From NCBI RefSeq assembly GCF_017874735.1, contig NZ_JAGGLV010000004.1, forward strand, positions 248,001 to 312,000: DNA of 64,000 bases. Direction: 5' to 3'. Positions within the stretch are counted from its first letter, which is position 1. The number at the start of each line of letters is the position of its first letter. The notes below the pieces were generated by a model. It saw only the letters and a program-made list of their open reading frames with translations. It did no database searches and was not told where the DNA came from. Both the position numbers and the translations under genes were made by a program. Of this stretch, positions 17,213-25,655 are shown in pieces. The stretch is from Paenibacillus silagei. GTDB lineage: Bacteria > Bacillota > Bacilli > Paenibacillales > Paenibacillaceae.

Positions 17213-17329
17213 CTGGCGCCTCTGCCCATCCTCGTTTCGTTCCGCCCAAGAGGCGAGCCCACCGCGTTTAGTCTACTGGACAATACGGTATCAGACGTCT
17301 ATTGGGATAACAAATTGTTATTTGGCACC
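17213..17329 (+). pseudogene. relic of a sixth propeller module
   Basis: At 17213-17262 a leader-like stretch (GGCGCC, CTGCCCATCC, CCGCCC, GGCGAGCCC) resembles leaders R1-R3. At 17270-17329 the sequence reads SLLDNTVSDVYWDNKLLFGT, matching the conserved SLLDNTVSGVYLDNKLLFCT block. Everything between leader and block, and everything after it, is gone. It is a deleted sixth copy marking the old end of the array. Confidence 0.82.
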
Positions 17330-17338
17330 AACACAACG

Positions 17339-17379
17339 CAGAGCAGCGGCTCTCCGATAACAGGAGAACCACTGCTCTG
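17339..17379. terminator. hairpin between convergent propeller array and GH59 gene
   Basis: A long imperfect stem starting CAGAGCAG and ending CTGCTCTG with a GATAACA loop lies between convergent transcription units. Neither side has a clean T-run, though the minus-strand side is moderately T-rich. It probably acts as a terminator for the GH59 gene. Confidence 0.55.
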
Positions 17380-17417
17380 TGAATTACAGGTCTGAAGCAT
17401 GAACCGCTTCGTTTGTG

Positions 17418-20400
17418 TTACATATGCTCCAGCAGATTGGAAATGACCTGCGCGCTCTCGCTTCGGGTCATGGTTGCCTGCGGCGCGAATTGCCGATTAC
17501 CGCGCCCCTTGATCAGGCTTGCCTGTTCGGCGGTGCTTGCAGCACTCTTAGCCCAGTCACGAATCAGGGTATGATCACTGAACGAACTGGCAGCTGAGTC
17601 ACTGCTGCTTTTGCTTCCCGGCAGAGTAGCATACGCACGGACGATCATGACCGCCATCTCCTCGCGGGTAATCAGTTCATTTGGTGCGAAGGTATCTTTG
17701 CTGCGTCCAAGCACAATGCCTGCTTCGTTCACAGCGGCAACCGCTTCAGTGTACCAGGCCTTGGCATCCACATCGGTGAAGGCTGATGCGGACGGGCTTG
17801 CCGCTTTAAGGCCAAGCGCACGTGTAATCATCGCGGCGAATTGCGCTCTAGTGACCTCTCCCTGCGGATCGAAGCGGTCACCCGGCATCCCTTCGATAAT
17901 ATGCTTCGCAGCCATGGACTTAATGACTGAGCTTGCCCAGTGGCCGCTGCTGACATCGGTGAAGCTCTTGTCATACTCCAGCACGGCGAACTGGCTGAAA
18001 TGCCGGACATCAGCTGCAATTTTACTATTACCTTCCGTCAGCTTACCGCCCACATATTCCACCGCTCCGCTGGCAGCGATATAGTAGACGCCAAGCAGAT
18101 CACGGTTAGCCGTTGGATCTACAGTGAAGGTAAGTGTCAGCGGCTCATTAAAAGCTGTGACCGGTACGGCAGTACCGTCCGCAGCAATAACCTCCAGGCT
18201 GAAGCGGATCACATCACTGGCCGCCGATAACCGGACGGACCCGTTAACCGCTGCGTTATTCACCAGTTGCTCCGCAGCAGCTCTCGCTGTCTTCACGGCG
18301 GAGAGTCTGATTGCCGCTGTCTCCGGTTGTCCCCCAGCTCCGGCAATCTTCTCCCGGATGTCCTTCAGCACCGCCGGACTCAGCTCAACGGCCACTGTGC
18401 TCCAGGCAAGACGCAGGGTGTTCTCTCTTGGTATTCCGGCTAAACCGGCCGGAAGCAGCACGGATTCTGTAGCATCGGTAAGCTGAACGGTTATAGCTCC
18501 ACTAGACGGTGCGGGGAAATCAGCCGGTACAAGAACCTTCTCCGTCTGTGCTGAAGGTGACGGAGCTACGGTTGGCGTTGCAGCCGGTGCCGGGGTCCAT
18601 ACTGGCACTTCCGCAGGTGCTGGTGTTGCTGTCGGCGCCGGAGTTGGCGCCTTGGTTGGAATTACTTCCGGCGGCAGCTCCGCTTTTTTTACAGTGACCG
18701 TTCTTGTCACTTCAGCAGCCGCATTGCCCGCTGAATCAGTCACATTATAATGATACACATAGCTGCCTGCTGCTGAAGTATCCAGCGTCAGCACGGTCTC
18801 CCCATCCTGCGTAATCGTCGCAACGATACGGTCTGTAATATCTCCGTCCCGGTCATCTGCCGCTGTAGCTCCGGCATCCGTATAGTCTGCATCCTTTTCC
18901 AATTCAACGGATGCTTCACCGAGCAAGGTAATTACCGGCTTCGTTACATCCGGGTCCAGCGCAACCACTACCCGTCTTGTCACCTCAGCAGCCGCATTGC
19001 CCGCCTTATCACTGACATTATAATGGAAGGTATAAGTATCAACCTTGGATGTATCCAGTTCGGTCAAACCATACACTTCGCTGGTGACTGTGGTTGTAAT
19101 AAGGTCAGTTATATCCCCGTCCTGATCATCATAAGCCGTAGCTCCGGCATCGGTATATTCCGCTCCGACCGGCAGATTGACTGTCGCCTCGCCATTCAGT
19201 GTAATTACCGGCTGTACCGTATCCGGTTCCGGCAGCGTGATCTTACCGCTGGCCGAGCTGTCTGCTCTTGCTTCACCCTTGCTAAGTGTTACCGAGAAGG
19301 TGAAGCTGCCGTCCATGTCCTCTGTGGCTTCCCGGAATGCAGTCATGGTAATGTCACCCAGGGTAACGCCCGTAGCCTGGAATCCAGGCAATTCGCCTAT
19401 CGTCTGTTGCAGCCATACCAGGACAGCTTCTTCATCTTTTGCTTGCGCCTTCTTAACGCTGTAAGCCGCTCCCTCAATGATATTCTTCGCCTCAAGTACA
19501 GCCTGTTCATTAGCCGCACTGACCAAGTCCTTCGCCACCGCCAGATAGCTGATCAGCGAAGCCTGACTGAATGTATTGTTCACCGAATATTTCACCGTAC
19601 CGCTGACCGGCAGCGTAAAGTCATGGTGAACTATTACCCCGTTAGGACCTGCAACCAGGCCGGTCTTAACAGTCTCATTCACAGTCTTGCCCTCGGCATC
19701 CACATAGCTGAGGGTAATATCCATCGTCCGGCTCCCGTTATTCCACCAGTCCAGATGATAGGAAGTAACCGTATATTTCCCTGCACTCAGAGGCAGGTTG
19801 TAGACCAGCGGCGTATTCCTCGTATTCGAGCCGTATACTCCGGTCTGGGCTTTATCGGTAGTGACTACAGCACCTCCAAGCCCTTTGACACTATAGGTAG
19901 CGCCCGTATTCGTATGTCCCCATACCGTATCTCCTGTGGACAATTGATCTGCCTTGTGATTCAGCAGGCTGTCGCCTGTGAGATCCCGGATGGCTGTATA
20001 CGGCGGGGTGTCGCCATCTCCGGCAAGGCCCATGTCCAGGAAGTATACCAGCCCCTCAGGAACCACTTCCACATAGGCAATGGTCTTCAGGCTTCCGTAG
20101 TTGCCGGTAACCGCTACCCGTTCATATGGAGTATTGAAGTTACGCGCATCAAGATTCCACTTCACAGCTACCTGTATGGTCGTGCCGTCTGCGAGCTTGG
20201 CCTCGACTTTGGCTGGAAGTTCCGGCAGCTTCCCTGCATAGGTAGCCCTATTGGGGATAGACGCAAGCTCCCGCACATCTCCGAGCAGCAGCAGATTCAG
20301 GGCGGAAGACAGACGTTCTACAAGCTGTGACGCCCCTTCCTGGTCCAGCCGGTAGGAAGCCGGATCATTCAGCGCTGTCTGGGCGGTATCCAAGGCATCC

Positions 20401-23267
20401 GTGAACATCTTCCAGTCCTTCTCCGGGTAGCTCTCTTCCCTGCTGACCTCAAGCGCAGTACTCACCGCCTGCTTAAGGCCTGCCGTATCCGGGCTTCCTG
20501 CTCCTCCCCCGCCGATAACCGCAACGGAATCTACAGCGAGAGTCCCGCTCAGCACTTTGAGCTGAACCGTATGCTCACCGTATTTCAGTCCGCGCAGTGT
20601 GAAGGTCTGGTACAGTTCCTTCGCTGCATTAGCAGCACCCGAGACTACCAGGGTCTCGCCGTCCACCACGGCTTCCAGCTTGGCAGAGCCGTCGTTCGGC
20701 CCCAGAATATCAAGGCCTGTGCCGGTAAAAGTATACTTCAGCACCGCACCCGCCCCTTGGCTGGTAGAGAGGGAACGCTGATAGACATACATGCCTTTTC
20801 CATTCTCATGGGCCCAATCGCCTTCATAGACCAGCTTCGAACCTGGGACTTCTGCCAGATCAGTCATCTCCAGATTATCCAGCTGCTCGGCATAGTAAGG
20901 AGTATATCCGTCTACCTTCTCCACCTTCAGATTATCGAAGCGGGTATGATAGAAGCCGCTGGCGAGCTGTACGCGCCCGGAGAGCTTCGGATTCGGATCA
21001 GTGTATGCTGCAAGCTTAACATCATCCAGATAGGCAGTAATCTTGTCCCCGGCAACCTGAACGGCAATGTTATGCCAGGCATCATATGCGGTATCAAATC
21101 CGTCGATCTTCACCCCGCCGGAGCCGCTAGCTGCGTTGCCGCTGGCCACCACGGTCCCGCTGGACAGCAGCTGCCAGCCGCCGTCGAACCAGAATTTGAG
21201 CGCATAAGGCGTGCCGTTAATCGTCTGCGGACCGCCCTGGTATCTGGCTCCAATCGCTGCGTAATTATTCCCGCCGTAAGTGCTGTTCTGTTCAAAAGAC
21301 ACATCGGCACTCGCCTTGTAATTGGTCCAGCGGTAATCCCCGATGGCTGTGACCGGATCACCGCCATTCCAGGCGCCGCCTACTCCGGTGGTCGTCTGGT
21401 CCAGCTGCTGCCGCAGCACATAGTTATCCGTGCCGTCAACCAGATAGCCCTCGAACGCGCCGTTGAGGTCCTGGGTATAGCGCGGAGTTACACTCTGCTC
21501 ACCACCGCGGGAGCTGACATAACTCTGCTCGCCGGTAATGGCACCGCCCTCCCCGATGACGGCAACGGTTCTGTCCCCGTAATTGAAATCATCCGCGTAC
21601 AGGATCTGATCCTCCGTATTCTGTACAGACCCGGTGGCATCCGTATCCAGCACCGTACGCTCTCCTTCAACCGGAAGCGGCGTAACGAATTCTTCATTCG
21701 TGCGGTTATCCAGCGTAGTTACCGTTACAATCGAGAACGGCTTCACACGAATGGTATACTCACCGCTGCCGTCTGCCTGAACATCCCCAAGGTCCTTCAT
21801 ATAATTGCTGTTAAAAGCCTGACCTGTCTCCGCCGCACGGGTCTCCCACATCTCCAGAGACGGATTGCCGGTATAGGCCATATTGACGGCCTGGAGCTTG
21901 TAGATCTTCTCATACTGGCTGTCGTTGATGATCACCGTCGAGAAATCCTGCTTGTCAGGTGAAGCCAGGGTCATATAGCTTGGAGTCCCGTTGCGGCCGC
22001 TGACCGGGTTCGTGCCGGTTGCTCCGGTGTAGCTCGCCTGGGGAACGGCTCTCCAGATTCCTGCCGTATTGTCTTCGTTCTCCCAGCCTGTCTTGGCAAA
22101 CCCATTAAAATGCTTCAGGACAAGCAGTCCCGCATCATAATGAATGAAGCCCGACCACGGGTCACGCGCACTGAGCAGCTCCTTGAAGGAATATTGTCCA
22201 CCTTCATAGAAGGAGCCAATCGCCGGCTGATAGATGAAATGCGTCCGCCGGGAATTCACGAAGCCCTTGATAATGGTATTGCCCATCTCCAGCGGTCCGC
22301 CGGTGCCGCCGATGCCTGTCCCGGGCTCAGAAGGGTCCTTCATATTATTGTGGGGACGGAAGGCCGAGTTACTGAAGGTGGCCTGTGCTTCACTGTTCCA
22401 GATTTCCTTGTCGAATTCATCGGCAAGCCGTTTGAAATTGCCTTTGCTGTCGTCGTCGGTATTGTAGTGATATCCGGCAGCCGCTACCGCATCTCGCAGC
22501 GACAGATCGCTCACCATGGCATCACCGAAGGAGCCGATTCCAACCTCGTCGGAAATAACCAGCTGGATGCTGTGGTACAGCTCTTTCTCCTGATCGTTTT
22601 TGAAGCCCTCAGTATCCCCCTTGACCCTCTCACCATATTGCTTCGTCCAGGCCAGATCCGGCGCGTGCTCATTGATATGGGGATTCACATAATCCACCAT
22701 ATACCCGTATTCACGGTATGCGGCCAGAATGGTATTTTTGTACCAGGTATAAATCTTGTCGTTATTGTTAGCCCAGGCTGGAGCATTCCAGCGCAGGAAG
22801 CTCACCTTGACCGCCGGATTAATAGCCTTGGCATCGGCCGCAAGCTGGAAGCCGGGATGCCGGGCCACATTGGCCGCTTCATCCTCCGTACGCATCGTCG
22901 AAGGATCGGGACCGGTAGAGTTATTCCGGTCATTGCCCATCTCGATCTTGACATGGTCGATCAGCGGGCGTTCGCCCCCGAACAGGATCCTCAGCATTTG
23001 GGCATACGCCTCCGGCTGCTCGGACTTATAGTCCATCAGCAGGGCGCTCGTACTGTTGCCGCTCAGTACGCCGAAGCCTTTGAAGGTCAGGCCATTGACA
23101 TTGTCAGCCTTGATATCATTGCCGTCCAGCTGGACTCTGACCGCAGAAGCATCGGTCTCGCTGGCAGAAGCTACAGGCAACCCTAGTGCAGGAAACATTC
23201 CGGCTACGAGTGCAGTCGATAACAGCACGGAGAAAAGCCTTTTCTTCACGCGGTTCTTTCTGTTCAT
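17418..23267 (-). CDS. giant SLH-anchored GH59-like glycosidase
   Basis: A 1949-residue secreted protein. A signal peptide covers about 1-36. The catalytic domain resembles galactocerebrosidase (GH59, clan GH-A): HVKIEMGNDRNNSTGPDPSTM, acid/base Glu200 in INEHAPD, nucleophile Glu293 in EIWNSEAQATF, and DPWSGFIHYDAG. Then come a LamG-like domain (about 560-785), a carbohydrate-binding-like domain, a helical linker, an Ig-like domain, a second binding-like domain, two DUF5011 Ig-like repeats, a Pro/Thr-rich linker and three S-layer homology domains at the C-terminus (FTDVSSGHWAS..., FTDVDAKAWYTE..., FSDHTLIRDWAK...). It is probably held on the cell wall and attacks beta-galactosides at the surface. 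The ATG at 23267 lies 8 nt after AGGAGG. Likely works with the importer encoded upstream on the same strand. Confidence 0.9.
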   Translation of the reverse strand: MNRKNRVKKRLFSVLLSTALVAGMFPALGLPVASASETDASAVRVQLDGNDIKADNVNGLTFKGFGVLSGNSTSALLMDYKSEQPEAYAQMLRILFGGERPLIDHVKIEMGNDRNNSTGPDPSTMRTEDEAANVARHPGFQLAADAKAINPAVKVSFLRWNAPAWANNNDKIYTWYKNTILAAYREYGYMVDYVNPHINEHAPDLAWTKQYGERVKGDTEGFKNDQEKELYHSIQLVISDEVGIGSFGDAMVSDLSLRDAVAAAGYHYNTDDDSKGNFKRLADEFDKEIWNSEAQATFSNSAFRPHNNMKDPSEPGTGIGGTGGPLEMGNTIIKGFVNSRRTHFIYQPAIGSFYEGGQYSFKELLSARDPWSGFIHYDAGLLVLKHFNGFAKTGWENEDNTAGIWRAVPQASYTGATGTNPVSGRNGTPSYMTLASPDKQDFSTVIINDSQYEKIYKLQAVNMAYTGNPSLEMWETRAAETGQAFNSNYMKDLGDVQADGSGEYTIRVKPFSIVTVTTLDNRTNEEFVTPLPVEGERTVLDTDATGSVQNTEDQILYADDFNYGDRTVAVIGEGGAITGEQSYVSSRGGEQSVTPRYTQDLNGAFEGYLVDGTDNYVLRQQLDQTTTGVGGAWNGGDPVTAIGDYRWTNYKASADVSFEQNSTYGGNNYAAIGARYQGGPQTINGTPYALKFWFDGGWQLLSSGTVVASGNAASGSGGVKIDGFDTAYDAWHNIAVQVAGDKITAYLDDVKLAAYTDPNPKLSGRVQLASGFYHTRFDNLKVEKVDGYTPYYAEQLDNLEMTDLAEVPGSKLVYEGDWAHENGKGMYVYQRSLSTSQGAGAVLKYTFTGTGLDILGPNDGSAKLEAVVDGETLVVSGAANAAKELYQTFTLRGLKYGEHTVQLKVLSGTLAVDSVAVIGGGGAGSPDTAGLKQAVSTALEVSREESYPEKDWKMFTDALDTAQTALNDPASYRLDQEGASQLVERLSSALNLLLLGDVRELASIPNRATYAGKLPELPAKVEAKLADGTTIQVAVKWNLDARNFNTPYERVAVTGNYGSLKTIAYVEVVPEGLVYFLDMGLAGDGDTPPYTAIRDLTGDSLLNHKADQLSTGDTVWGHTNTGATYSVKGLGGAVVTTDKAQTGVYGSNTRNTPLVYNLPLSAGKYTVTSYHLDWWNNGSRTMDITLSYVDAEGKTVNETVKTGLVAGPNGVIVHHDFTLPVSGTVKYSVNNTFSQASLISYLAVAKDLVSAANEQAVLEAKNIIEGAAYSVKKAQAKDEEAVLVWLQQTIGELPGFQATGVTLGDITMTAFREATEDMDGSFTFSVTLSKGEARADSSASGKITLPEPDTVQPVITLNGEATVNLPVGAEYTDAGATAYDDQDGDITDLITTTVTSEVYGLTELDTSKVDTYTFHYNVSDKAGNAAAEVTRRVVVALDPDVTKPVITLLGEASVELEKDADYTDAGATAADDRDGDITDRIVATITQDGETVLTLDTSAAGSYVYHYNVTDSAGNAAAEVTRTVTVKKAELPPEVIPTKAPTPAPTATPAPAEVPVWTPAPAATPTVAPSPSAQTEKVLVPADFPAPSSGAITVQLTDATESVLLPAGLAGIPRENTLRLAWSTVAVELSPAVLKDIREKIAGAGGQPETAAIRLSAVKTARAAAEQLVNNAAVNGSVRLSAASDVIRFSLEVIAADGTAVPVTAFNEPLTLTFTVDPTANRDLLGVYYIAASGAVEYVGGKLTEGNSKIAADVRHFSQFAVLEYDKSFTDVSSGHWASSVIKSMAAKHIIEGMPGDRFDPQGEVTRAQFAAMITRALGLKAASPSASAFTDVDAKAWYTEAVAAVNEAGIVLGRSKDTFAPNELITREEMAVMIVRAYATLPGSKSSSDSAASSFSDHTLIRDWAKSAASTAEQASLIKGRGNRQFAPQATMTRSESAQVISNLLEHM

Positions 23268-23293
23268 TCATTAATCCTCCTCTTTCTCACTTA

Positions 23294-23307
23294 AGTAAGC
23301 GCATTCA
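23294..23307 (-). promoter_or_regulatory. weak cre-like site before the GH59 gene
   Basis: AGTAAGCGCATTCA differs from TGWAANCGNTNWCA at two positions and lies 27 bp upstream of the start codon. It would suit catabolite repression of this enzyme but is a weak match. Confidence 0.35.
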
Positions 23308-23523
23308 ACATGTCGTTAGAAGAATGATTGACTTGGACAGACCTTCGTCTAAATTCACAATACGGATATACAAATACCTGGCAGACTGCGACAAGCTGCA
23401 ACTGCCAGGCGGTTACTCTACTCACCTCAACCCCCGATTGGGACTGGATAGGATAGTTGTATTACGTGCAAGTGGTTTACACTGCATAAGAAGCACTAAA
23501 GAAATTAACAAAAAGCAAAAGAA

Positions 23524-23640
23524 GCGGAGGGGAAATTTGGAACTGTAGGAGCGGTAGCGACCGCCTTTGTCACCGGATTTCACCCGCGAACAGCGGTTTA
23601 AATCAAGAAATCTGGTGACAACAGCGGCCGGAAGTCCAAA
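23524..23640 (-). repeat. dispersed repeat, copy B (reverse orientation)
   Basis: On the minus strand this 117-bp stretch aligns along its whole length with 52466-52593 and, in its distal part, with 4457-4512. It contains an inverted repeat, TTGTCACCGGATTTC (23567-23581) and GAAATCTGGTGACAA (23607-23621). In the 52-kb copy both arms differ at matching positions, so pairing is kept. It occupies most of the 446-bp gap between the permease and GH59 genes; nothing else was recognised there apart from the cre-like site. Confidence 0.88.
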
Positions 23641-23713
23641 TGTTCACCGCAGCGACGATGCAGCTTCAAGTTCAAAACTTAAGTGCGTCTTATATAGTTA
23701 AAATCTGACTCCA

Positions 23714-24553
23714 CTATCCCTTAATCCCCGAAGCAGCAACGCCCTGCACGAAATACTTCTGAAGCGCCAGGAACACAATCACTACCGGAATAATCGACAC
23801 TACACTCGCCGCCATAATCAGGCCATACTCCGCAGAATACTGTGAGATGAACATCCGCAGACCGATCTGAATGGTCTTGAGCTTCGTATCGGTCAGATAG
23901 ATCATTGGCCCCAGGAAGTCATTCCAGGTGGCGACGAAGGTGAAGATGGTCAGCGTGGAGAGCGCGGGCTTGGACAGCGGAAGCATGATTCTTGCCCAAA
24001 TTCCGTATTCGCTGAGTCCGTCAATCCGGGCCGCTTCACATAATTCATCCGGCACCCCCTGATAGAACTGGCGCATCATGAACACACCGAAGGCCGAGAA
24101 GGCTTGCAGCAGAATGATCGCCAGGTGGGTATTGTTCAGCCCCATGTAGCGCATCAGAATGAACTGCGGCACCATGTAGGCCTGCCAAGGGATCGCGATC
24201 GTGGCGATGTATCCCAGGAAGATCGCATTTTTGCCCCGGAAATGCAGCTTGGAGAAAGCATACGCCGCGAAGCTGGAAGTCAGCAGCTGCAAGATTGTAA
24301 CAATAACCGATAATTTCGCTGTATTGTAGATGAAGCGTCCGAGCGGAATCCGGGTCCAGATATCCTGGAAATTCTCCCAGCGCGGATTCGCCGGAATCCA
24401 TTGCATCGGGAAGGAGAAGACATCCTTGTTCAGCTTGAGCGATGACGACAGCATCCAGATATACGGCACCAGCATTGCCAGCACGGTCAGAATTAACAGG
24501 GCATATACAAGCACCATTAAGCTGATTTTAAGTCCTTTACTTTTACCAACCAT
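23714..24553 (-). CDS. ABC sugar transporter permease, MalG type
   Basis: A 279-residue permease with six hydrophobic segments, the EAA loop CEAARIDGLSEYGIWARIMLP and the usual ending KYFVQGVAASGIKG. It is the third gene of the importer operon 26999-23714, 15 bp after the MalF-type gene. Start ATG at 24553 after GGGGGATC. The giant glycosidase gene follows on the same strand. Confidence 0.94.
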   Translation of the reverse strand: MVGKSKGLKISLMVLVYALLILTVLAMLVPYIWMLSSSLKLNKDVFSFPMQWIPANPRWENFQDIWTRIPLGRFIYNTAKLSVIVTILQLLTSSFAAYAFSKLHFRGKNAIFLGYIATIAIPWQAYMVPQFILMRYMGLNNTHLAIILLQAFSAFGVFMMRQFYQGVPDELCEAARIDGLSEYGIWARIMLPLSKPALSTLTIFTFVATWNDFLGPMIYLTDTKLKTIQIGLRMFISQYSAEYGLIMAASVVSIIPVVIVFLALQKYFVQGVAASGIKG

Positions 24554-24568
24554 ATCTTATAGATCCCC

Positions 24569-25507
24569 CTATTGTCCGTATTTCTTCTCGCCGCGGAACT
24601 GGACGATGGTAATGCCGAGTACCAGCAAGAAGAGCACAATCGCCATGGCACTGGCATATCCGTAATCCAGCGAGCGGAACGCCGTGTTGTAGATCTGATA
24701 GACCATGACCCGTGTAGCATTATTGAGCTGGTTATCCGCGCCCGCGAACAGGTTGATGAAGATATCGTAGACCTTGAACGAGTTGATGACCAGAATCATC
24801 AGGACAAAGAAGGTGGTTGGTGCCAGCTGCGGCACAGTCACGTTGCGGAATCTTCTCCACGGGCCTGCCCCGTCCAGCTCAGCCGCTTCATACAGCTCTG
24901 GATTAATGCCCTGTAGACCCGCCAGATAGATGACCATGTAGTAGCCCATATTTTTCCACACGGTGAAAAGAACTACCGTAAACATCGCCCACTGCTTATC
25001 CGCCGCCCAGCGGGGCAGGTCCTCCAGCGGAATGCCGGTAATCAAGTGCAGGATGTTGTTCACCGGACCCATAGTCGGGCTGAAGATGAAGTTCCATACC
25101 GCCGCAACCGCTACCAGCGAAGCCACGTAAGGGAAGAAGAAGACCGTTCTCATGAAATTACGGCCCATAATCTTCTGATTGAGCAGAATCGCCAGGGCCA
25201 GCGCTACGATCATGGTCAGCGGCACGACTCCGACGGTGTAGACAATCGTGTTCCACAAGGCTTTGTGGAAGGTGGTATCCGAGATCAGCCGGGAGAAGTT
25301 GTCCAGCCCGATGAACTTCATCGGATTGGCCCCGTCCCATTTCACAAAGGCCAGAATAAAGGCAAAAATCATCGGTACCAGGGTGAACAGGGCAAATCCG
25401 ATAAAGTTCGGCGCAATAAAGCTATACGCGACCAGGTTATCCCGGAGTCCGCGCGACAACCGGCTTTTTGGGCTCTTATTTGTACGCAATATGGTTTCGT
25501 TCTGCAT
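24569..25507 (-). CDS. ABC sugar transporter permease, MalF type
   Basis: A 312-residue permease with an N-terminal cytoplasmic tail, six hydrophobic segments and the EAA loop YEAAELDGAGPWRRFRNVTVP. A frame open from 25543 is longer, but GGAGGAGAACGA directly precedes the ATG at 25507. Partner of the MalG-type permease; the ATPase is missing from the operon, as in the other importers here. Confidence 0.94.
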   Translation of the reverse strand: MQNETILRTNKSPKSRLSRGLRDNLVAYSFIAPNFIGFALFTLVPMIFAFILAFVKWDGANPMKFIGLDNFSRLISDTTFHKALWNTIVYTVGVVPLTMIVALALAILLNQKIMGRNFMRTVFFFPYVASLVAVAAVWNFIFSPTMGPVNNILHLITGIPLEDLPRWAADKQWAMFTVVLFTVWKNMGYYMVIYLAGLQGINPELYEAAELDGAGPWRRFRNVTVPQLAPTTFFVLMILVINSFKVYDIFINLFAGADNQLNNATRVMVYQIYNTAFRSLDYGYASAMAIVLFLLVLGITIVQFRGEKKYGQ

Positions 25508-25561
25508 TCGTTCTCCTCCAAACCTCATATAACATCCCCGCAAAGTGGGAATTACATCGAT

Positions 25562-25650
25562 ACCTGTTAATGTGAGTGCTGTGATGTCCTCTATTTATAT
25601 GGAAGGCGGGCCTTCGCCCGCCCTTCCTTCAGGACACTAACATTACAGGT
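25562..25650 (-). other. large intercistronic stem-loop
   Basis: The gap between binding-protein and permease genes holds nested inverted repeats: ACCTGTTAATGTGAGTG with CACTAACATTACAGGT, TGTCCT with AGGACA, and GGAAGGCGGGC with GCCCGCCCTTCC around a CTTC loop. Together they could form one hairpin of nearly 90 nt. There is no T-run, so it more likely protects or partly terminates the binding-protein mRNA than ends transcription fully. Confidence 0.78.
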
Positions 25651-25655
25651 TCACA

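Noticed and set aside
19023-23186. Long plus-strand open frames opposite the GH59 gene (about 435, 463 and 358 codons)
   Set aside because: They are antisense shadows of a GC-rich gene; they lack ribosome sites and show low-complexity, non-family sequences.
25536-25560. Third copy of the 29068/41935 repeat
   Set aside because: Only CCCCGCAAAGT and CATCGA match on the reverse strand; too short to claim.
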